The notes beneath the pieces were generated by a model, which was not told the origin of the DNA, made no database searches, and was given only the letters and a program-made list of their open reading frames with translations. Source: Trichobilharzia regenti (taxonomy: Eukaryota; Platyhelminthes; Trematoda; Strigeidida; Schistosomatidae). From it: a stretch of DNA of 64,000 nt. Positions 43,634 to 53,494 of this stretch are shown in pieces. How positions within the stretch are numbered: position 1 is the first letter of the stretch; each line of letters begins with the position of its first letter. The stretch spans positions 7,299,517 through 7,363,516 of the forward strand of contig OX235263.1 in assembly GCA_944472135.2 (NCBI GenBank), in the 5' to 3' direction. Made by a program: the position numbers and the translations under genes.

Positions 43634-44763
43634 TTAATAGTGTTCTCTGAGCAGGTTGGTTTAGTTGTGGAGCTTTCGTTGTCCGTCCTTCTGGACAACA
43701 TCCCCTTTCAGGGCAATTTTCAGCATAAAGTGAAATGATTTACATTTTTCTTCATGAGTGATATAATTGTGTCTCCCGGTAACCATCTTTACATATGTGC
43801 ATTGGTCATTTTCTATTGACTTGGATTTTAAACTTTCTCGTCAAGCGATTTACTTTTTATTAGTTGGTATACTTGGTCTATATTAACGTGTTTGTTAATC
43901 ACTGGCTGATTCGTTTGAGTACCAGGCTTCTAGAAATTCCCTGACTGCACTTTTGGTGGTGTTTCCTCTGTCTAAGATTTCGACATTATCCCACTCACCA
44001 AACTGATGTCCATAATTGTCTATGTGCATTGATACTAAAGAATATATATCGTGTCTTTTCACGGCTGATTTGTGTTCCTGGATTCTGATTCGAAGAGGAC
44101 GTCCACTTTGGTCGATGTAATGTCTGTTATAGGTCACACAATTATTTATTTTGTAAATGGTATTAACTTTATCTCTTTTTTCTATCGGGTCTTTCAGTTT
44201 GCATAATGTCGAATTAAGTGATTTGACTGATTGGTTTGTGTGCTATATCTATATCAAACGGTTTCAATATTTTAGCTGTTATTTCACAGATATTTCTCAT
44301 GTATGGTAGGATGAATTTTCTTGTGGTGTGGATGGATGTTGATTCCTTGTTGGTGTTATGATTCGATGTTAAACACTTTTTGATGAAATTTTGTGGATAA
44401 CTAATCTTTTTGAAGACTGTTTTTAGGTATTTTTCTTCCATTCTTCTCAGTGCTGGAGTACTACAATGTGTTTGAACTCTTTTAAGCAAAGTCTGCACAC
44501 CGTTTCTTTTGTGAGTGAGTAATTGGATTATTGCTACTAGTATAGTTGAGTATTTGATCTGTCTGAGTGCGTTGATTTTCTGTATACTTGTGTTTCTAAA
44601 TTTCCTGTGTTGATTCTCCTGATTAAGACATCTAGAAATGGAATTTTGTTATCTAATTCGTCTTCTCTCTTGGTGAATTTGATGTCTTCAAATATGTTGT
44701 TTATTAATTTATGGGTATATTTTAAATCATTTCTCTTCATTATTATTACAAATGCATCATCAA
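43634..44763 (-). mobile_element. PLE-A, RT motif C to 3' end, inserted in PLE-B
   Basis: Minus strand, from the 5' side: VKIGLVDDAFVIIMKRNDLKYTHKLINNIFEDIKF (44782-44680; motif C VDDA), IPFLDVLIRR, then LKTVFKKISYPQNFIKK (44420-44370) and the GIY-YIG frame 44137-43895 (RHYIDQSGRPLRIRIQEHK). It is flanked by the direct repeat AACTAAACCTAT (about 43617-43628 and 44762-44773). It is nearly identical to, and inverted relative to, 42175-43024. Confidence 0.8.
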
Positions 44764-44874
44764 CTAAACCTATCTTTACCAATTATGGATGGGATGAATT
44801 TGAGCTCGCCATCATGACGCACGGTGAATTGTTTATATTATATGGTTACTAATTAGTGTTCAATCAAAGCATTT

Positions 44875-45085
44875 ATTACAGTCCTAAATTAGATCAATCA
44901 TGAACCCAAACAGCTCAGAAGTAACGCCTCTGAATGCGGCACTGCATGAATCTCAGGAGGGGAATGAGTTCCTTTAATGTGATGTAGATACATTTTGCTG
45001 ACTAGTGTAAGTGCCAACTAGCAAGCAACTTAGGTGCAACCGAGGCTTCCTGTGGCAGATTGCCTCTAACCATTTAATATTAACA
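44875..45085 (+). repeat. Minor repeat 'SINE-C'
   Basis: It matches 26290-26480 in the words 'GATACATTTTGCTGAC', 'GTGCCAACTAGCA' and 'CGAGGCTTCCTGTGGCAGAT'. The B-box region is degraded in this copy. Confidence 0.45.
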
Positions 45086-45235
45086 ACTCCTCGATAATAG
45101 TGAGCTACATGACTAGCATGGTGACCCCATTTCAAACTCGACTAATAGAAATCAGTCTCCAACAGAGGAAACATTAGACGCATTACACCAGTTACCAACT
45201 AGTCTCCAAACAAAGTATGTGACAGTAACCATTCA

Positions 45236-45365
45236 CAGAACCACTGGAAAACCTGGGAGTACTGGACAGCTGTTTCGTCCTAGTTTGGGACTCCTCAGCA
45301 GTACGCACTCACCGGGATTCGAACCCAGGACCTTCTGGTTACAAGGCGAGCTCGTAGACCATTGA
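45236..45365 (-). mobile_element. SINE-HHR copy with a fully canonical hammerhead
   Basis: The head's B-box (GGGATTCGAACCC on plus, 45313-45325) and the ribozyme at 45259-45304 are both well kept. This is the left half of an inverted pair with 45366-45520. Outer body sequence is short on this side. Confidence 0.85.
45259..45304 (-). ncRNA. Hammerhead ribozyme, type I, intact
   Basis: Read 5' to 3' on the minus strand: stem I strand GTACTG; core CTGAGGA; stem II GTCC-loop-GGAC with loop CAAACTA; GAA; stem III ACA/TGT around GC (the 8 bases ACAGCTGT are self-complementary); C17 in a GTC triplet; then stem I partner CAGTAC. Every invariant core position is met and stem I pairs over 6 bp. Stem III is minimal, so a dimer through ACAGCTGT is a plausible active form, as described for other minimal hammerheads. 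Cleavage has not been measured. Confidence 0.8.
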
Positions 45366-45520
45366 GCCACTGGGACCCGATCCAATGGTTCTGCTGAGGA
45401 GTCCCAAACTAGGACGAAACAGCTGTCCAGTACTCCCAGGTTTTCCAGTGGTTCTCTAACTGATGTCAGCTTATGATTAAATCCTCCATGCAATCAAACA
45501 AAATCCCTACAAAGACCAAT
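45366..45520 (+). mobile_element. SINE-HHR copy, inverted partner
   Basis: It starts near the centre of the palindrome (CCGATCCAATGG) without its own full tRNA-like head. It holds an intact hammerhead core and the whole 3' body to 'AATCCTCCATGCAATC'. The minus frame 45493-45233 crosses the whole palindrome and is a chance frame. Confidence 0.8.
45388..45433 (+). ncRNA. Hammerhead ribozyme, intact core, one stem I mismatch
   Basis: Stem I strand GTTCTG against CAGTAC gives 5 of 6 pairs (mismatch at the fourth). Core CTGAGGA (45394-45400), stem II GTCC/GGAC, GAA (45416-45418), ACAGCTGT and C17 (45427) are identical to the ribozyme on the opposite strand at 45259-45304. Confidence 0.75.
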
Positions 45521-45647
45521 ACTTGAAAAGTAACCATTTAAACACCATCGTAAGAGTCTTTAACTCTTCTCAAATGTTTTAACATTGAGAAGCATTAAAG
45601 CTGGTGTAAAAACACAATTTAATTCATGAAAAATCATTGCTCAAACA

Positions 45648-45895
45648 TTAAGAGAGAGAAAAGACGGATAGTTCAGCGACGTGTCTCTCTTTTCAGCGGT
45701 GAATTCATTTCCACGGCTGTACAATCACAAATACATATATGGTTATTTTTTCTTTGTATGTGTGTGCCCACTAAATTTATCAAACGAAAATACAATTAGT
45801 AAGTTTTTAGTGGAATTGAGTAATACGAAAGGCGTTTAGATGAATTGGATATTGATATAAGAGGGTAGTAACAAAAGTGATGAGTTGTCACAAAA
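45648..45895. repeat. Left arm of a 250 bp inverted repeat
   Basis: It is inverted against 47192-47440, e.g. 'CGAAAATACAATTAGTAAGT' here and its complement at about 47281-47300. The 1.3 kb between the arms holds an RTE-1 end and a PLE-E fragment. The arms may be PLE-E terminal sequence. Confidence 0.7.
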
Positions 45896-45974
45896 ATGAA
45901 TAGTTTAACGAAAGAGTTATGCTCAGGGTGTACATGGAAACAAAATAAAATACGGAATTACGTAAAAGTCTTAG

Positions 45975-46730
45975 GTAGTTAGAATAGGACTTCAAGTGAA
46001 CATAGATAAAACAGAGGTGATGAAGATTCCTAGCCAACATCAACAACAACAACAACAACAGACAACAATCAGCATAAATGGGAGGAACCTGAAAGAAACA
46101 ACCTCCTTCACTCACCTACCTGGGAAGCATCGTCTCAACTACAGGCGGAACTGACGAGGACATCAAAGCCAGAAACTGAAAAGCAAGACAAGCTTTCATT
46201 ACTCTCAAATCTGTGTGGAGGTCAACAGCACTCAGCATCAAAAATAAGATCCGGATTTTCAACTTCAATGTAAAGTCAGTGCTACTATACGGATCAGAGA
46301 CTTGGCAAGTCATAAAGAGCATCTCAAACAAACTGCAGACCTTCACTAACAGTTGTCTTCGCTCAATACTCAAGATCAGATGGCCAGAAAAGATCAGCAA
46401 CAGGGATCTCTGGGAGCGAACCAATCAGGAACCGATTGTGAAACAAATAGACAGGAAGAAATGGAGATGGATTGGGCGTACTCTGAGGAAACCATCAAGT
46501 GACATCACTAGACAAGCCATTGCTCGAGTGGAACCCGGAAGGGAGGCGGCGAGTTGGTCGTCAGTGCAAGGGTGACTTGGAGGAGGTCATGCGAGGAGGA
46601 GATGAAAGCATGTGGACAGACCTGGAGCGGGGTGAAAAAGTTGTCAGAAAACCGAAGGCAATGGAGGTGCACAGCTGAAGCCCTATGTTCCTCTAGGAAC
46701 TAAAGGATACAATAATAATAATAATAAATA
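45975..46730 (+). mobile_element. RTE-1 3' half with the best-kept C-terminal domain
   Basis: Frame 46213-46575 reads SIKNKIRIFNFNVKSVLLYGSETWQV, NSCLRSILKIRWPEKISNRDLWERTNQEPIVKQIDRKKWRWIGRTLRKPSSDITRQAIARVEPGRE without a frameshift. It is the reference used to judge other copies. Just upstream NIDKTEVMKI is readable at 46000-46030 in another frame. The tail is AAT repeats at 46711-46728. Confidence 0.85.
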
Positions 46731-46749
46731 GAAAAAAACAACCAACAAG

Positions 46750-47191
46750 CAAAAATTAAGTCAAATCAACAGAGCTGTTACCATGTTAGTAGAAGTGGCT
46801 GAATAATTTTCTTTTGAATACATAGTTCTGGTTCTTCTAACTGAATGACTAGAGCTTCTACAATCCAAAGAAGACGAAAACGTATTGTCTTCAGTAGGTT
46901 GTTCTTCACTTTGTAGATTACTTTGAAGCAGGAGGCGTTTGTTGTGATGGAATGACCAGTGGTGACGTGATGTTCGATTATTGCACTACTTCCTTTCTAC
47001 AGCCACACTGGATAGTGTTCTTTGACAGGATGCGCATCGAACGATCGATGTACCCCTGGCTCCACAGCAACACCAGATGAACTAATAAATACATACAGAA
47101 GTGGTCAGGTGCGAGATCTTGTCTTTTAGGCTTCTGTAGATAAGCGGGCGACTGAAGAACACTATGCTAAGTGTTGCCACGAAGAAAGTTT
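46750..47191 (-). mobile_element. PLE-E GIY-YIG fragment
   Basis: Minus strand about 47085-46980 gives CCGARGYIDRSMRILSKNTIQ, in the pattern of CLCGARYVGNTQRL of 9770-10450. Downstream SPLVIPSQQTPPASK-type residues match the same region of that copy. The frame is broken. Confidence 0.6.
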
Positions 47192-47440
47192 GTGATGACT
47201 CACAACTTCTGTTACTACCCTCTTATATCAACATCCAATTCCTCTAAACGCCTTTCGTATTAATCAATTCCACCAAAAACTTACTAATTGTATTTTCGTT
47301 TGATAAATTTAGTGGACACACACATACAAAGAAAAAATAACCATACATGTATTTGTGACTGTACAGCTGTGAAAATGAATTCACCGCCGAAAATAGAGAC
47401 TCTTCGCTGAACTACTGGTCTTCTCTCTCTGTGTTAAATA
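47192..47440. repeat. Right arm of a 250 bp inverted repeat
   Basis: Partner of 45648-45895. A mismatch-rich but continuous match runs from 'CACAACTTCTGTTACTACCC' to 'GAATTCACCGCCGAAAA'. Confidence 0.7.
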
Positions 47441-47464
47441 AAAAACGGATTTTCTTCTATTACT

Positions 47465-47755
47465 GGTTTGTAGGGATTTCGTTGATTCGTTACAGGATTT
47501 CATCATGAGCAGTACGCACCCAGGCCCTTCTGGTTAAAAGGCGAGCTCGCAGACCATTAAGCCACTGGGACCCGATCCAGTGGCCATGAATTCTAACTTC
47601 TATCAATCCGTGATTTAGCGCGACCATCAACCAGTGTCATCGGTGGGACATCCATCCTCACATCCAACCTGCTGCACCCTAGTGGTCATGACTTCCCACT
47701 GGAACCCCCCCCCCACCTGAAAAGGGCCAGTCGCCAGTGAGCATCTCATTGAAAT
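47465..47755 (-). mobile_element. SINE-HHR copy without hammerhead
   Basis: The outer body (47485-47510) is joined directly to GCAGTACGCACCC, so the ribozyme's core and 3' half are deleted. The head is present (A-box side 47555-47575), and the 5' body runs to 47755 with a C run at 47706-47716. Confidence 0.65.
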
Positions 47756-48150
47756 ACAAGTATTGGTTTTTAGGGATTTTGGTTGATTGGCTACAGGATT
47801 TCATCATGAGCTGATATTGGTTACTTACCTAGGGTTCCAGTGGAAAGCTGTGACCAGTAGGATGCAGCAGGATGGGTATGAGGGAAAATACTCGCCGAAG
47901 ACATTGACTAGCAGTTGCGCTATGTCTCGAATTGGCAGAAGTTGGAATTCATGGGCTAGCCATTGGATTTTGTCCCAGTGGCTTAATGGTCTACGAGCTA
48001 GCTGGCCTTGTAACCAGAACACTGGTGTTGGATGCGTACTGCTGAATAGTCCCAAACTAGTGGGATGAAACAGCTGGCTTTCCAGTACTCCCAGGCGGTT
48101 TTCCAATGGTTCTCTAACCGTTGTCAGCTCATGATGAAATCCTGTAACCA
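47756..48150 (+). mobile_element. SINE-HHR copy, full length, G8 changed
   Basis: It includes the full 5' body, the head (B-box lost: 'ACACTGGTGTTGGATGCG') and the hammerhead at 48037-48096. Stem I GTACTG/CAGTAC is perfect, the core is CTGAATA (G8 to T), stem II is GTCC...GGGAT, and stem III has a CTGGCT insertion. The CTGAATA change and the insertion are shared with the copy at 15600-15790. Confidence 0.7.
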
Positions 48151-48879
48151 AACAGTTTATTCTAATAGTTAGTTATAAGCATATTTTCATTCAAATATCA
48201 ATACAGATTGGCTGATATCTACCCAAAGCATTGACAGGACTCACATCTACTCAAACTTTTGATGCATATTTGTCTGTTTGCATATGAGTGTGTGTGTGTG
48301 CGTGTATGCCTAGCTGCCATGTACATAGTTGAGAATTAAATTCGTGTATACAAGAATGCTTTTGGATCTATCACTCAAAGAAGAAAAAACATAGAGATGT
48401 TCAGCTGCTTTCTACATCATCTTCGGAGAGATAGATCACTGTCAATTTTGACAGTATGTTATTGTTACAAAAAAAAGAGGTATCGAATTATTCAATCATC
48501 AATTACTAGTAGTTATCGCTGACCATAATCACCTTTATCATTCAAATTTCAATGAATATTTAATTCATTTAAACAAACTGCCTGACATATATATATATAT
48601 AAATATGTGTATATCACAGGTTTATTGATCTGTTTTATGTATTTATTTCAAAATTTAAATTTGAATTTTAAATTTTTTAAACGGTATTTTAATGCATGCA
48701 ATAATTGAACGACCTAAATAAAGGTAGCGCTGAACATTTACTTAATATAGGGGAATTGAAGATTGAATAGTTTAGAAATTGTTCAGAGATGCGTATCATA
48801 TAAAAAAAACCCTGCTAAAAGACTACTGTCGACTTTTATCGACCAAGTGAGCATTAAGATGGCCTACTAGAAAGCAATA
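48151..48879. other. AT-rich spacer, no gene
   Basis: A GT-rich tract (48291-48304) and TA runs (48588-48600). No coding or repeat content was recognised. Confidence 0.4.
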
Positions 48880-49705
48880 TTCAGCGACAATTACCATCAA
48901 TGAACGGGAGGGATTTGAAAGAGGTTACTTCATTCACTTATCATCTAGGGAACATTGTCTCAACTACACGCAGTCGGAACGGACGAGGATGTCAAATCGA
49001 GCGAGAATCAGTAAGGCGGGCGAGAAACACACACATTCATCAACCAACTGAAACCAATATGGATACCAATCTTCGTCACTCAGCCAGCCAGCCAGAATCA
49101 ACAACAAAATTCAGTCGGATTTTCAATACAAACAACGTCAAGTCAGTCAGTCAGTCAGTTCTTCTATACGGGACGGATCAGAAACTTGGCAGGCGGGTGG
49201 GTCACAAAGAATATTTCCACCAACAGCCTGTTGCAGACGTTACCTTTATCAACCAACAACTGTCTTCGCTGACTCTATACTGAAGATCAGATGGCTGGGC
49301 CGGGCCGAAAAGAATCACCAACGATGGGAAACTATGGGAAAAACAAACAAAACAAGAACCAACGAATCTCCAACCAACAAATATGCAGTTGGAGAAAGTG
49401 GATTGAGATGGATTGGACACTCGCTGAGGAGGCATCGCGCTGGGTGACATTTCGCGCGTGTCAGGCCATTTCTCGAGAGGAACCAGGCCGAAAGGGAAGC
49501 AGGCGGCGAGTGGGATGCCAGTGCAAGGGTGAGTGACATGGAGGAGATTGTGTGAAGAGGAGTAGTTGAAAGTGTATGGACTAAGATGGATGGATGCAGG
49601 TGAAAAGTCCAGCAGAAGGAAGACAGAAGTGGGAAGTGGAGACGTGCAGGTGAAGCCATATTTTCCATTAGGAACCAAAGGGAACAATAATAATAATAAC
49701 TGAAA
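48880..49705 (+). mobile_element. RTE-1 3' half, expanded-repeat subfamily
   Basis: The frame 48900-49283 begins MNGRDLKEVTSFTYHLGNIVSTT and runs through NNVKSVSQSVLLYGTDQKLG, with the same CAGT expansion as 40958-41705 and 25076-26168. The 3' end has AAT repeats at 49686-49698. Confidence 0.8.
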
Positions 49706-49714
49706 AGCATATTT

Positions 49715-50030
49715 AACAAGGAATTAGTAAGCAGTGGATCCAACCTCCGAACAACTTACTGACTAGTAAATATCTGGGAGGAAATGGAGACGGATTAGAA
49801 GTACTTTGAAGAGATCGTCGAGGGAAGGAAGAATGAATGGGAAGAAGAAAGTTATGTGTAGCCTTGAGGATGATATGAAGGGGATCAAGGGGAGTGAAAA
49901 TGAAATCCTCTTAGTAGTCATGGAGTAAATTTAAAGTGATGACAGAGAGCAGAGTGGAATGTGACTGTGCAAAACTGAAGCCCTATTTTACTCTAGGAAC
50001 TCAACAGAAAAATAATTATAATAATGAACT
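49715..50030 (+). mobile_element. RTE-1 3' end fragment, diverged
   Basis: It shows the WERTNQ...KWRRI region (about 49735-49800) and the 3' terminus 'CCCTATTTTACTCTAGGAAC' (49981-50000) with an AAT-like tail at 50010-50025. Rearranged relative to the family. Confidence 0.55.
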
Positions 50031-50079
50031 GCTGAGGTTAACATAGATTAGAGATAAATGTAATCAGTTTTACAGAGGA

Positions 50080-50592
50080 CCGAATGATCTATTATACGAA
50101 TCACAGGCTTACCGCCGCGTCGTAGCACAAAGGGCACTTCGGACAAACTACAGACCTACATCAGCAGCTGTCTTCGCTCAGTACTTCACTCAAGATCAGA
50201 TGACCGTCCAGAAAAGATCAGCAACAGGGAGGGATCTCTGGCAATGAACGAACTAACCTAACCCAGCAGGAACCAATCGTGCAACAAATATGCAGAAAGA
50301 AATGGAGGTGGATTGGCTGGCCACACTCTGAGAAAACAATTCATCATCAGGTACCACCCATCACACGCGAGGTCATCGTTCGAGGGGAACCCAAATGGAA
50401 AGCGGTGAGTTGGTCGTCAGTGCGAGGGTGGGGTGACATGCAGGTGGCGATGTAAAGAGGAGATGGAAGCATGTGGGTAGACGTAGAATCAGCTGAAAAC
50501 ATTGGCAGAGAACCTAACTCAATGGAGACGTGAGACTGAAGCTTTATGTTGCTCTAGGAACTAAAGGAAACAACAAAAATGTAATAATATCA
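50080..50592 (+). mobile_element. RTE-1 3' end fragment
   Basis: SYGSQ-like at about 50090-50110, the SSCLRSVLHSRSDDRPEKISNR region at 50160-50225, then KKWRWIGWPHSEK at 50298-50335 and the 3' end 'TTATGTTGCTCTAGGAAC' at 50543-50560. Third RTE-1 3' end in a row in the same orientation. Confidence 0.65.
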
Positions 50593-51105
50593 CTTGCTTC
50601 GAGATTGCAAGTACAACTTACTGACGACAGCATACAAGGGTGATACCTAGGTACAGCTAGGTGTTCCTGCTGGTCACTTCCAACTATATGACATCAATAT
50701 AAATCTAAATTTGAAGCAGAAAATGTCCTACTTCAGTAGCTAGTGACTAAAAATGTTGACTGTAAATTTTGAGTTGCTTCTAATTATCATGTACCCTGAT
50801 GTGATGATATTGAGAAAGAAATGTTTCTCCAAACATCGTCAATAAATAAGTTGTATCATATGAGTAGGCCTATCAAAAGTAAGTTGTTAAACAGTAGCAT
50901 AGGTATTTCAGACATCAGTCACACATAGTTACCTCTGGTGTGGAGCTACACCGACTAATGATAACTAGGTGAACATGGAAACGTCTTCCACTGAGAAAAA
51001 ACTCTGTCTTGATATAAGTGCCTTCCCTGAGCTAGATGATTCAACCGCCAGGCTTTCACTCTCCTACCTTCCACACAACATCTTCAGCAAAAACTTTAAT
51101 ATGAT
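50593..51105. other. No gene; possible SINE-C remnant
   Basis: 50600-50700 has loose similarity to SINE-C ('GCAAGTACAACTTACTGACG'). The remainder is unassigned. Confidence 0.3.
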
Positions 51106-51403
51106 ATGAACATTTTTGAATTCTCCATGAATGATATAATTCTATCTACCGACAAATTTTGTTGCATGCAACTAGCTGCTAATTCACATCAGTATTGATC
51201 GTTTTGTCTGACTTGGAATTTGAACCTATTTTGTCATGTGACTTATTCTCTATTTGTTGACAAAGTTTATCTGTGCTAAGTAAATGTGTCTGTTAATCAC
51301 CGATTCGTCCGAGGATCATGCTTCCAGGAATTCTTTGGCATCGGTTTTCGTGTTTTCGTTGTTTAAAAGTTCCACATCTTCTCAGTCTGGTCGGTATCCA
51401 TAG

Positions 51404-51438
<35 letters not shown>

Positions 51439-51790
51439 TTAATATACGAGAGAACACTTATCGTGTCTTTTGATAGGCAGTTTATATTCTGAGACTCTTA
51501 GTTGAAGGGGACCCCTACCTTGGCCAACACATTACGTATCTTAGTTCATGCAATTTATATAATAGATGGCGTTGATTTTGTCTTCTTTTACGGCTAGGTC
51601 TTTTCGTTTCCATAATATTGAATGCAGTGATTATGTTAGCTTGTGACTGTGCAATATCTACTGTGAATGGTGTTGACGTTCTTGTCTTTATTTCAGAAAT
51701 ATTCTTTAGATGTTTGATATGTACCCATATAATATGTGTGTTTTGGTTGACAGTCTGTTCTTGGTGATATGTATCCATATAATATGTGTG
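51106..51790 (-). mobile_element. PLE-A relative, GIY-YIG region, with (TA)n insertion
   Basis: The minus frame 51778-51515 reads IKHLKNISEIKTRTSTPFTVDIAQSQANIITAFNIMETKRPSRK and CMNxRYVMCWPR, the PLE-A linker and start of the endonuclease. Downstream (51500-51290) the blocks for RLRVSEYKLPIKRHD and NAKEFLEA follow. A TA microsatellite at 51406-51435 splits the endonuclease. Confidence 0.7.
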
Positions 51791-52109
51791 CTTTGTTTGA
51801 CAGTCTGATATATTTTGCTATGTATGCATGGATCAATATTCCATTATAATTAGCCAATCATGTTAAGACTGTCTATTGATTTGTTCATTTTGAATATTCG
51901 CTCACACACTTGTGTTCACACACTTGTTCGGACATTCATATATTTTTGCTCTCACACTCTTGTGTGACACATATTGATTCTCCTTGTGTTTGGAAAATAG
52001 AAGTATCATCGCAAACCTAGTGGTCTTCTGATTTCCGTCTTTCTTGCGTCAGGACTATTAAATTCTCGACCAGTACATAACAATGTTATTATGTGTCGCT
52101 TTAAGAGGA
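51791..52109. other. No gene seen
   Basis: About 320 bp. A short duplicated word ('ATATAATATGTGTG' at 51731 and 51778) is the only structure noticed. Confidence 0.35.
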
Positions 52110-52232
52110 TTTCATTGATTACATGACATCAATTAGAGATCCAATGGGAAACAAGCATGGAGTACTGGACAGCTGTTTCGTTCTAGTGCTCGGAACTCTT
52201 CATTAGCACTCACCCACCAGGAATCGAACCCA
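52110..52232 (-). mobile_element. SINE-HHR copy, left half of a pair
   Basis: The hammerhead (minus, 52150-52210) has CAGTACT/AGTGCT stem I remnants, core AATGAAGA, GTTC...GAAC and GAAACAGCTGTC. The C3 region is altered. The B-box ATTCGAAC-like word is at 52213-52226. Confidence 0.6.
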
Positions 52233-52400
52233 GTATACGAGCTTGCCTTGTAATCAGAAGGCCCTGGGTTCCAATCTCGGTGGGTGCGTACTGATAAAGA
52301 GTCCCAAACTGGGACGAAACAGCTGTCCAGTACACCCAGGTTTTCTAATGGTTCTGTAACCAATCTCAGATCATGATGAAAATCCTGTAACCAATCAAAT
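52233..52400 (+). mobile_element. SINE-HHR copy, right half of a pair
   Basis: The head (TATACGAGCTTGCC, then GGGTTCCAATCTC) is followed by a hammerhead at 52289-52335: GTACTG, ATAAAGA, GTCC-CAAACTG-GGAC, GAAACAGCTGTC, CAGTAC. The stems are perfect, but core positions 3 and 5 (and so the CTGA block) are changed. Confidence 0.7.
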
Positions 52401-52805
52401 CCCTACAAACCAACACTTGAATATAAATGAGATGCTCACTAGCGACTTGCCCTATTCAGGTAGGTAGTTACCTGGGCTTCCAGTGGGAAGTCGTGACCAG
52501 TAGGGTGCAGCAGTTCGGGTGTGAGGACAAATAATCACCGAAGACATTGGCTAGCGGTTGCGCTATATCGTGGATTGCGAGAAGTTGGAATTCATGGGCT
52601 AGTCATTTGATTGGGTTCCAGTGGCTGAATGGTATACGAGCTCGCCGGCCTTGTAACTAGCAGGTCCTGGTTTCGAAATGTAGTGGTGGGTGCGCACTGA
52701 TGAAGAGTCCCAAACTAGGGAAAAACAGCTGTCCAGTACTCCCAGCTGGTTTCCAATGGTTCTCTAACTAATGTCAGATCATGATGAAAATCCTTTAACC
52801 AGTAC
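52401..52805 (+). mobile_element. SINE-HHR copy, full length, core changed
   Basis: The 5' body with 'GTCGTGACCAGTAGGGTGCA' (52493-52512), head at 52615-52690, and hammerhead at 52694-52742 with core ATGAAGA (C3 to A) and AGGGAAAAAC in place of AGGACGAAAC. Confidence 0.7.
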
Positions 52806-53036
52806 ATCCAGTTGGAAAGTGACCTCATAGACCAATCAGTCACTGCAGCTCATGCATGAATTCTAACTTCTACCGATTCGCAATTTCGTGCGACCCTAAC
52901 CATTGTCGTAGGTAGAAAATTCATCCTCACACGTGACGTCATCTGGATGGACCTCACTGGTCACGACTTCTCCCTAGAACTCCAGAAAACTCCATCCTGT
53001 AGCAAGTCACTAGCGAGCATCAACTATAGAAAATAA
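52806..53036 (-). mobile_element. SINE-HHR 5' body and head
   Basis: The minus strand gives the 5' body (53010-52880) and part of the head (to about 52815). The hammerhead half is absent. It faces the preceding plus-strand copy. Confidence 0.55.
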
Positions 53037-53049
53037 TAATAATTACTTT

Positions 53050-53155
53050 TTACGAGTTGATCACGGATTGATATCAGTTAGAGAACCATTGAAAAACAGG
53101 GAGTACCGGACACCTGTTTCACCCTAGTTTGGGAATCACTCGCCGTTGGGGGTGG
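53050..53155 (-). mobile_element. SINE-HHR fragment
   Basis: Outer body and hammerhead 3' half are visible (GAAACAGGTGTC and CGGTACTCCC on minus, 53095-53125). The core reads CGAGTGA, a broken form. Confidence 0.5.
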
Positions 53156-53490
53156 AGTTCTAATGAGAAGTCGTGACCAGAGAGGTTCATCCAGATGTCA
53201 CGTGTGAGGATGGATTTCCCACCTACCACAGTGGTTGGGGTCGTTCTAAATCACGAATTGGTAGAAGTTAGAATCCATGCGCTGGCGACTGAATCGTGTT
53301 GGGTCCCAGTGACTGAATAGTATACAAGCTAGCTCGCCTTGTAACCGGTAGGTCTTGGGTTCGAACCCTAGTGACTGCGTACTGACAATGACTTCCAAAC
53401 TAAAATGAAACAGCTGGCTATCCATTACTCCAGTGCTGGTTTACAATAATCCTCTGACCGATACCAATCCGTGATCAACTAGTAAAAAAA
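53156..53490 (+). mobile_element. SINE-HHR copy, full length, decayed ribozyme
   Basis: 5' body, then the head with a good B-box GGGTTCGAACCC (53354-53365). The hammerhead at 53370-53430 begins GTACTG but continues ACAATGACTTCC, so the core is lost. The longer stem III form CAGCTGGCTATC is kept. Confidence 0.65.
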
Positions 53491-53494
53491 ATTA

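Larger units (their letters stand above)
41930..44860 (-). mobile_element. PLE-B copy split by two PLE-A insertions
   Basis: PLE-B pieces on the minus strand are 41930-42174, 43025-43633 and 44764-44860. The middle piece encodes VNYIAQTNGSGSTRLLEHKENSARY (43228-43150), the GIY-YIG start in a degraded form. The pieces are collinear with the 60545-62060 copy. Two PLE-A copies in opposite directions occupy the gaps. Confidence 0.75.

Noticed and set aside
45233..45493. 86-residue minus-strand frame reading GGFNHKLTSVREPLENLGVLDSC
   Set aside because: It is a chance frame through the SINE-HHR palindrome. Similar frames appear in several SINE-HHR copies (11941-12147, 15010-15366, 52133-52363).
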